Part shown: positions 58,287 through 64,000 of the stretch, piece by piece
How the letters are laid out: the number at the start of each line of letters is the position of its first letter
Numbering within the stretch: position 1 is the stretch's first letter
Origin: Coturnix japonica
Lineage: Eukaryota > Chordata > Aves > Galliformes > Phasianidae
Length of the DNA: 64,000 nt
Direction of reading: 5' to 3'
NCBI RefSeq assembly: GCF_001577835.2
Contig: NC_029516.1
Location: 107,369,837 to 107,433,836, forward strand
Notes under the pieces: model-generated
Databases searched by the model: none
The model's input: the letters and a program-made list of their open reading frames with translations, nothing else
Told to the model about the DNA's origin: nothing
Translations under genes and position numbers: made by a program

Positions 58287-60349
58287 CTTGGTTCCTATAG
58301 CTGCGCTATATGCTGTATGGAAATACAGAAGAGAAAGTACATTTCATAGCAACAAAGCATCAATTGTCATCTTTTGTAATAAATGAGTGTTCTCAAATGG
58401 AACTCTATTTCATTCCCATCAGGTGTACTTTCTCTAATCTGATTTACTCTGGTATAAGTCTAGGGTAATGTAATTGGAACAAATACAGCCTGAACAGGTT
58501 AGAAATGACAGGTGCCATGGAAAACCACAAACTTTTGTCACCTCCATGACATTCACCAGCACAGCAACTGGATAAAATTAAAGCTTGTCTCTCTCACAAT
58601 GGGATGGACACAGTCTGGGCTGTAGTTCACATATAATTGCTAACTACAGACATGCACTAAAGGAAGTGCAATGCTGCTGGGTTTTTTGGAACAGAGAAAC
58701 ATGTTACTCCTTCCAAGCCAAAGCAATTTTGTCCCTGGCTGATCAGTCAAAACTCAAAGACCCGTACTGTGACAAATCCTTATAAGGAAAATGAGACTGC
58801 GTTTGCTTTATAACCAGATTCAACTAGGAGTATTGCCAACAGTTTAAAATACAGCGATACTCTCAGGACTGATCTCATTCAGAATAAACAAACACATCTT
58901 TTCAAAGATCACAGCAGTGTTCTCCAACGTTTGGGATCACACAAATCCAACAAAACAGCTGGACTTGAGTACGGAGTTAAATAACCAGATTTGATTTCAA
59001 GCAGAAGTAGCAAATTGCCACCCCCACACAACAGCTGAAAACCGAGACTGAATTGAACTTCCACCATTTGGCTGCTCCAGGTCAAAACTCTAGTAGTTGC
59101 ATTTATGTATCTCCTCCAGAAACAGCATGTGGTAAAGCGAGCAGATTTCAAAACCAGCAGCACCCAGATACTTTAAACAATCTTAACACTAGCAAGACAA
59201 CAGAACATCTGAGGCAGCAGCTGTTAAAAAAGCATGCCTCAAAACTCACTTTACTTATACAGTATGAGTACTTAGGATTGAAATCCTGAGGACAAAGGTT
59301 TGGATAATTTTAGTATAAATCTTCCTGACAGCTTTTCCTCCTTTTTTATTTATTTATTTTTTATTTCTTCTTCTTAAACAAAACTTGTCATAAGCACAAA
59401 GTACCACTGTCTCAAAAAGCGAGTAATGACCTGGCAGGAATTATGTTTATATGCTAAAGAAAATAAAATCTATTTGTGGGTTTCTGTTTGTATTGAAGCT
59501 TGGGACAGTGTCCCATAAATACACCAAAATTAAGCTTTCCTGGCTTTTATCACTTACTAATGCTGTCCTAATTAAAAAGCAGCACAATTTCAGAGGAGCT
59601 TTCCTTCCTCTTTGCTTTCCTCAAAAAAATACAAAAATAAAATTTAAAAAAAAGACATCCTTAATATCTTCTGTGTAAAAAGATAATCTGATATTTTGTC
59701 CTAAATGATGTCCAATTATATAATCATTAGCGATAATAGGCCTTACAGACCCAGCTATTTCTGTTCTATGAACCAGAACTACCTTTAGAAGTTAAGAGTT
59801 ATGTTTCTGTCTTTTGTTTTGTATTCTTTCTTTCTAGAAATTTAACAACCACCGGACTTCCTACAGTTTAGAAAGCAGCCTAAAACAGAACTGGAATCTC
59901 AACTCTAGTTTCTGGCTCAGAGCACTGGGGAACAATGACTCCATTTCCTCCACTATGGTTCCCAACTGAAGAAGCAAGACTCATTAGTGAGGTGCCCCAA
60001 CATGAAAGGTCAGGCACACCATGGGTTGTTACAGGCTGTATGATGAGGCTGTACCTTAAAACTGCCAAAACTTTAGATAAAACATAAGAGCTGAGAATAG
60101 GATCCTCTCCTCTTCATACCTGCACAGGCAAACAGTTTTTTGGTACTAGAGGCAGAAATGGAATGGGGAGAAGAAAACAAACTATCAAACAGAACTGAAA
60201 TTATTACCTTTCTTCCCCTTTACATCAATATGAAGAAGATAACTACCTAATAGTCAGATCTGCACGCGTTTGTGTTACTTTGCTGCTGCAGTCATATACA
60301 ATTACTGATTTTTATCCTCTACCTGTTTGATGTCAAGTGATCTGGTGTT
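58287..60349. other. AT-rich DNA, possible 3'UTR of a minus-strand gene
   Basis: No coding sequence. If the exon at 60,350-60,418 is real, this segment is its 3'UTR: minus-strand AATAAA signals occur in the TTTATT run at 59,346-59,366. There is also an A-rich stretch at 59,627-59,655. Confidence 0.3.
59342..59370. repeat. T-rich TTTA repeat
   Basis: Tandem TTTA units in a T-rich tract. On the minus strand they give several AATAAA hexamers. Confidence 0.75.
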
Positions 60350-60418
60350 CTACTTCAGGGCTCGCTCTTCATCTGAAGCAGCATGGACTTCCAGGGGCTT
60401 GTCACCCTCCACTTCACC
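60350..60418 (-). CDS. Candidate last coding exon of a minus-strand gene, perhaps APOO
   Basis: A strong acceptor (TTTTTCTCTCCTTAAG on the minus strand) opens phase 0 into 22 codons and TAG. The peptide is acidic, GEVEGDKPLEVHAASDEERA then LK, typical of a hydrophilic C-terminal tail. No penultimate exon is visible up to 64,000, so the gene would lie mostly beyond the window. In human the next gene after SAT1 on this strand is APOO (MIC26, a mitochondrial cristae protein). The human APOO C-terminus is also short and hydrophilic but does not match closely, so the identity is inferred from order only. Confidence 0.35.
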   Translation of the reverse strand, partial: GEVEGDKPLEVHAASDEERALK

Positions 60419-61140
60419 CTTAAGGAGAGAAAAACAGGCACAACACTTCAACTGAGGCAAGCCACTAGTAGCATTTTTGCTACAACAGGAGCCCTTCTCA
60501 AAAGCTGGAACAAAAACTTCTTGCAAAAAAAATCAAGTCATTGATGGGGCTGGTTCACTGTGATACCCTCCCCAAACTGTTTCTAGATTTTAGTCTTCCT
60601 GTAGTTAGCTCAGCAATTAATGGATGTGAAAGAACAAGTAGCTCAAGAGAAGATGCTTTAATTGACTCATTTTTGCCTGCACTAATAACAGAGGATGAAT
60701 TCCCACAGAGTAGTTGCTATTTTGCATTCTTTGAATTCTGTGTGGACTTATACAATAGGCCTCTTTTAGTACATATCCTTTGAAAGAGTGTTCTCACACT
60801 TTCTCTGAAATAAATGATGGAAATCAAAGAATGAAGAGAGGCTTGTTACAGCATCTGGTCTATCTATTTGCCAAGTATGCTATAACAAACAGTCACTTGA
60901 TTACAGTTTTAAATAGATGTCAACAAAAAAGAAAAAAACTTAAAGGGGTACACACATGGACAGAGGAACGAAGAACACAGCATTGTAGAACAGGCAGAGA
61001 GACCTAGGCCTCTTCAGATGCGAGAAGACCAGACAAAGGGGAAGTCCAATTTCTATACACAGTCATTTAATGGCCTTTTACATAATTGGAAGAGCCAGGC
61101 TCTTCTCTGAGGTTCACACCAAAAGGACAAGGAACAAAGG
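60419..61140. other. No recognised feature
   Basis: Open frames here are short and unsupported. If the preceding exon is real, this is intron. Confidence 0.4.
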
Positions 61141-61295
61141 ACATGGGAGCAGCACAGCAAATTTCTAGTAGTAGATATGAGGAAAGAGGAATGTAAATCA
61201 CACCACAGTTGCCCAGAGAAGTGACTGAATCTCCATCTTTGGAGATATTCACTACTTGACTGGACAAGGCCCACGCCGCCAAATCTGTCTTCAAA
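61141..61295 (+). mobile_element. CR1 LINE internal fragment
   Basis: TTGCCCAGAGAAGTGACTGA, ATCTCCATCTTTGGAGATAT and TTGACTGGACAAGGCCC match the CR1 3' region in sense orientation, with the final 3' end lost. Confidence 0.75.
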
Positions 61296-62698
61296 GCCGG
61301 TCCTCCTTTGAACATAGGGAAGGATGAAATGATGGGAGGCCACACCCAACATCAGTTATTTTTACATTTTCAACACTAAAATTAAATTTTGCTTTGTTTG
61401 TATTCAGAAGAGATTTTTATCAGTATGCCTTCAATAAACGTGATGGAAAATAAAACAAAATAAGCAGGAAAAGACTAGAAAACATGACGGTTTTACAGGA
61501 TCATTCACATTTATGCTCCAGCACCAGTTAAGCACTATGGTAGGGGCTCAGAATCCATGAAAAACTTCATATGCTGTGCTGGAGATAAGGACCGAATGCA
61601 CTAAGATTTGATTATGAATATAACTCTTACAGTTCCTACTCAAAATACAACTAGCAAGACTTTTAAAAGATAAATCTTTGAAAAGAAAAAAAACACCGTT
61701 TTGATCGCTATCCTGGATATTTCATAGTAAATGAAGTCACATCCACAGAACACACCCATGTCAAAGCAATGACATAGTTCATAATTCTCATGTACAGGAA
61801 CTTGTACATTCCGACATTTCACAGCACACAATGAACAAAGTGATTCACGATGCCTCATCTCAGGGATTACTCAATTCTGAGCAAATGAACTAAAAATAAG
61901 CTGTTCACAGAGGGTTGTGCTCTTCTACTTGCTTGCTTTGACTTGTAAAAATGAAAATGATACCCAGGTAGGGTGCTTTTTCTTTTTTGTGTTTGTTTGA
62001 GGGTTTTTTTCGGTTCTGGAAGGAGAAAAAGAATAAAAAAGCCAATACAACAAACAATAACAAGTGTAGGGAAACGGGGATTTTGCTCAGTTCCTTTGTG
62101 CTGATGAGATCAGTAGGTCTCATCACAGGGCTTGTCTTCATCAGAACCATCAGGAGTTGTTTAATTCAAGTCAAACCACTGCCAAAGCGTCACTCCTCAT
62201 ATACAAACACGTTTGCTCAATTAGCAATTAATAAATTCTTTTAACTCCAACCGTAGCCTGTGCTTACTGCATCAGTAGTGAGCCTGATAAAGCATTAAAG
62301 CAGGTAGCCAGAAAAAGAAGTCCTCCGAGCTGGCACAGGATATAAACACGCTTAATTTTACCAAGTGCCAAGGTCCTCAAGTCACACCCAAAACAAATTA
62401 GAAGCAAACAAACACGTTTAGGTCAATGACCCAAAAGACAGCCTCCTCCGTGGCACAATGCCTTCTTGTAATTAGAAGCAGGCACATAGTCAAAAAATCT
62501 TCCTATTTTCTGGCTCAACACAAGCACTTCATAACACATCTGGGTGAACAGAGTTCATGCATCAGATTTCTATCCCACAGCAGGAGAGGAAATATTTTGT
62601 ATTGTTATGCAACTGACATTTTCAACTGTGTGATGATTGTAACAAATCTTCCTAACGCACTCCTGTATTCAATACACCAGGATTCCACAAGATTTAAA
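61296..62698. other. No recognised gene
   Basis: AT-rich single-copy DNA. A minus-strand segment near 62,105-62,150 reads PDGSDEDKPCDETY and stop, but lacks a good acceptor, so it is not called. Confidence 0.4.
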
Positions 62699-62830
62699 GA
62701 AATATATATATATATATTTCTTAATATATATATATTTATATATTATAATTATTTATTTATTTATTTATTTATATTTATGTACTGATATATTATATTGATG
62801 TATTATATCGTTATATGTAATTGAAAATAA
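62699..62830. repeat. TA and TTTA microsatellite cluster
   Basis: Two TA tracts flank a TTTCTTAA core (62,702-62,742) and are followed by TATT/ATTT tetranucleotides to about 62,770, then imperfect TAT-rich DNA. The TA arms could fold into a cruciform. Likely length-variable. Confidence 0.85.
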
Positions 62831-64000
62831 TAAAAGTAAGGGGGAGGGAGCAGTGGGGCTCCCAAAAGATAGAGTATGGCCCCAGAAAAGAAAAGGAATT
62901 ACACAAGAAAAACAAAGCTTTTTAGGCTCACAGATACATAATTTGCACTTTCTTCTGTCTCTTTTGTTTGCCAGGTATTTATTGCTTAGCATAAAGATAT
63001 CATCCTCTCCCAGTCAGTCAATAACAACACATTTTCAGCTGCTTACTTCTAGTTGAGCTTGAAATTTGCCCTCTCAGAAATATGGAGCACTTTAAAAAAT
63101 GTTACTGTATTTTAAGTCACCCTAAAAAGCACAGCCTATAGTAGGGTAGATTCTTCGTTTTTCACCTCTCAAACACCCACATTCATCACAACCCAAACTG
63201 AGGATCCAGCCCAAAAGGAAACTGCAGCCTTTTCAAGTTCTACTCTGTTTTTGTCTTACTACCAAACAACAAAAAGTGAATGTATAACAGCAGGCAGTAC
63301 TTTCTGTCAGAGGCGGATGTTTATCATTTAGTTCAGGTAGCTGTCAATCTCAAGAAACCACCAAATTGTTAATGTTTTTTTAACAGGAAATGCCCCTACC
63401 TATTTATCTGTCAGCTGCTCATGCTCTGTTCTAAAATATACTTAAACCACAAGTGACTCAAAACTCTCAAAGCACAATTTAGGTTTGCTATGATGACCAT
63501 TTATCGTGTTCATGGTAAAGTTACCCAGCCAAGACACCGACACCACAACTTCCACTTTCATTGCTCCCTTGGTACAAGAGCAGGAAATGAGCACCCCAAA
63601 GCTGAACAGTCTTTAGGCTTGAAAGCACTCTGTGACCAGCTGATGCTTAACAAGATACTCAAACAGCTGTGCTTAACTAAGCATGTGTAGTTCTGTACAT
63701 GCATACATATGTACTTAGACATATGCAGAAAGCATTGGTAAATTACAGATAGTTTCTATCACTAGACCAGGAATGAAACTCAAACAATGAGCTGTATGAG
63801 TTTCTCTGAATTTCTGAAGCCGTTTTAAAAAATAAACAAATGACAGCATGGGGAAAAACTAAAAGAATCAGTCTTGTGTAAGATGTTATTACTGATTGGA
63901 ACAAGGTAAGAAAAAGCACACACTATTTTTCTGTGCTTCAGTATGTTTCAGCTCATGGCTGGAATAAAACCTGTGTCCAAGTGACTTGGTGCAAGAACAC
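62831..64000. other. No recognised feature
   Basis: No exon, repeat or RNA gene that I can support up to the window edge. Confidence 0.4.

Noticed and set aside
61905-62150. Minus-strand PDGSDEDKPCDETY tail as a terminal exon
   Set aside because: No convincing acceptor in the right phase immediately upstream.
1-64000. CRISPR arrays, operons, phage or other prokaryotic systems, and tRNA or rRNA genes
   Set aside because: The sequence is vertebrate; no regularly spaced repeats, no ribosome-binding sites with operon spacing, and no cloverleaf genes were seen.

Overview
This window is vertebrate genomic DNA, almost certainly from a galliform bird and most likely chicken. Three intron-containing genes lie in the order PRDX4 (+), ACOT9 (-), SAT1 (+). 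This is the block found on human Xp22, which birds carry on an autosome. The interspersed repeats are overwhelmingly CR1 LINE fragments with the avian 3' ends (runs of ATTCTGTGA), and there are no SINE or L1 elements of the mammalian kind. No prokaryotic system, CRISPR array or operon is present, and I found no clearly undescribed system.

Layout: 1-268 is the tail of an LTR-like element cut by the window edge. 269-14,213 is gene-free DNA with scattered CR1 pieces, one older repeat and a possible regulatory stretch near 4 kb. 14,498-21,870 is PRDX4, seven exons starting in a CpG island. ACOT9 converges on it, with 15 coding exons read from 43,761 down to 26,131 and a 3'UTR that probably reaches about 23.95 kb. 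A 2.5 kb CR1-rich spacer, including one CR1 inserted into another, separates the ACOT9 and SAT1 promoters, which point away from each other. SAT1 (46,503-48,825, six exons) has a TATA and CCAAT promoter and tandem poly(A) signals. From 49.2 to 64 kb no complete gene is visible. There are CR1 fragments, microsatellites and three minus-strand exon-like pieces (49,674-49,818; 54,780-55,024; 60,350-60,418). The last could be the final exon of a gene beyond the window; APOO is expected there from the human gene order.

The three genes are neighbours, not a pathway. PRDX4 reduces peroxides in the endoplasmic reticulum, ACOT9 hydrolyses acyl-CoAs in mitochondria, and SAT1 acetylates polyamines in the cytosol. 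All exon junctions were derived by hand from splice sites, reading phase and recalled human proteins. For all three genes the phases close without a break, giving 265, 425 and 171 residues. The points most worth a second look are the GC-AG last intron of ACOT9, the uORF overlapping the SAT1 start codon, CR1 copies beside all three promoters, the palindromic nested CR1, and the unassigned exon-like pieces.
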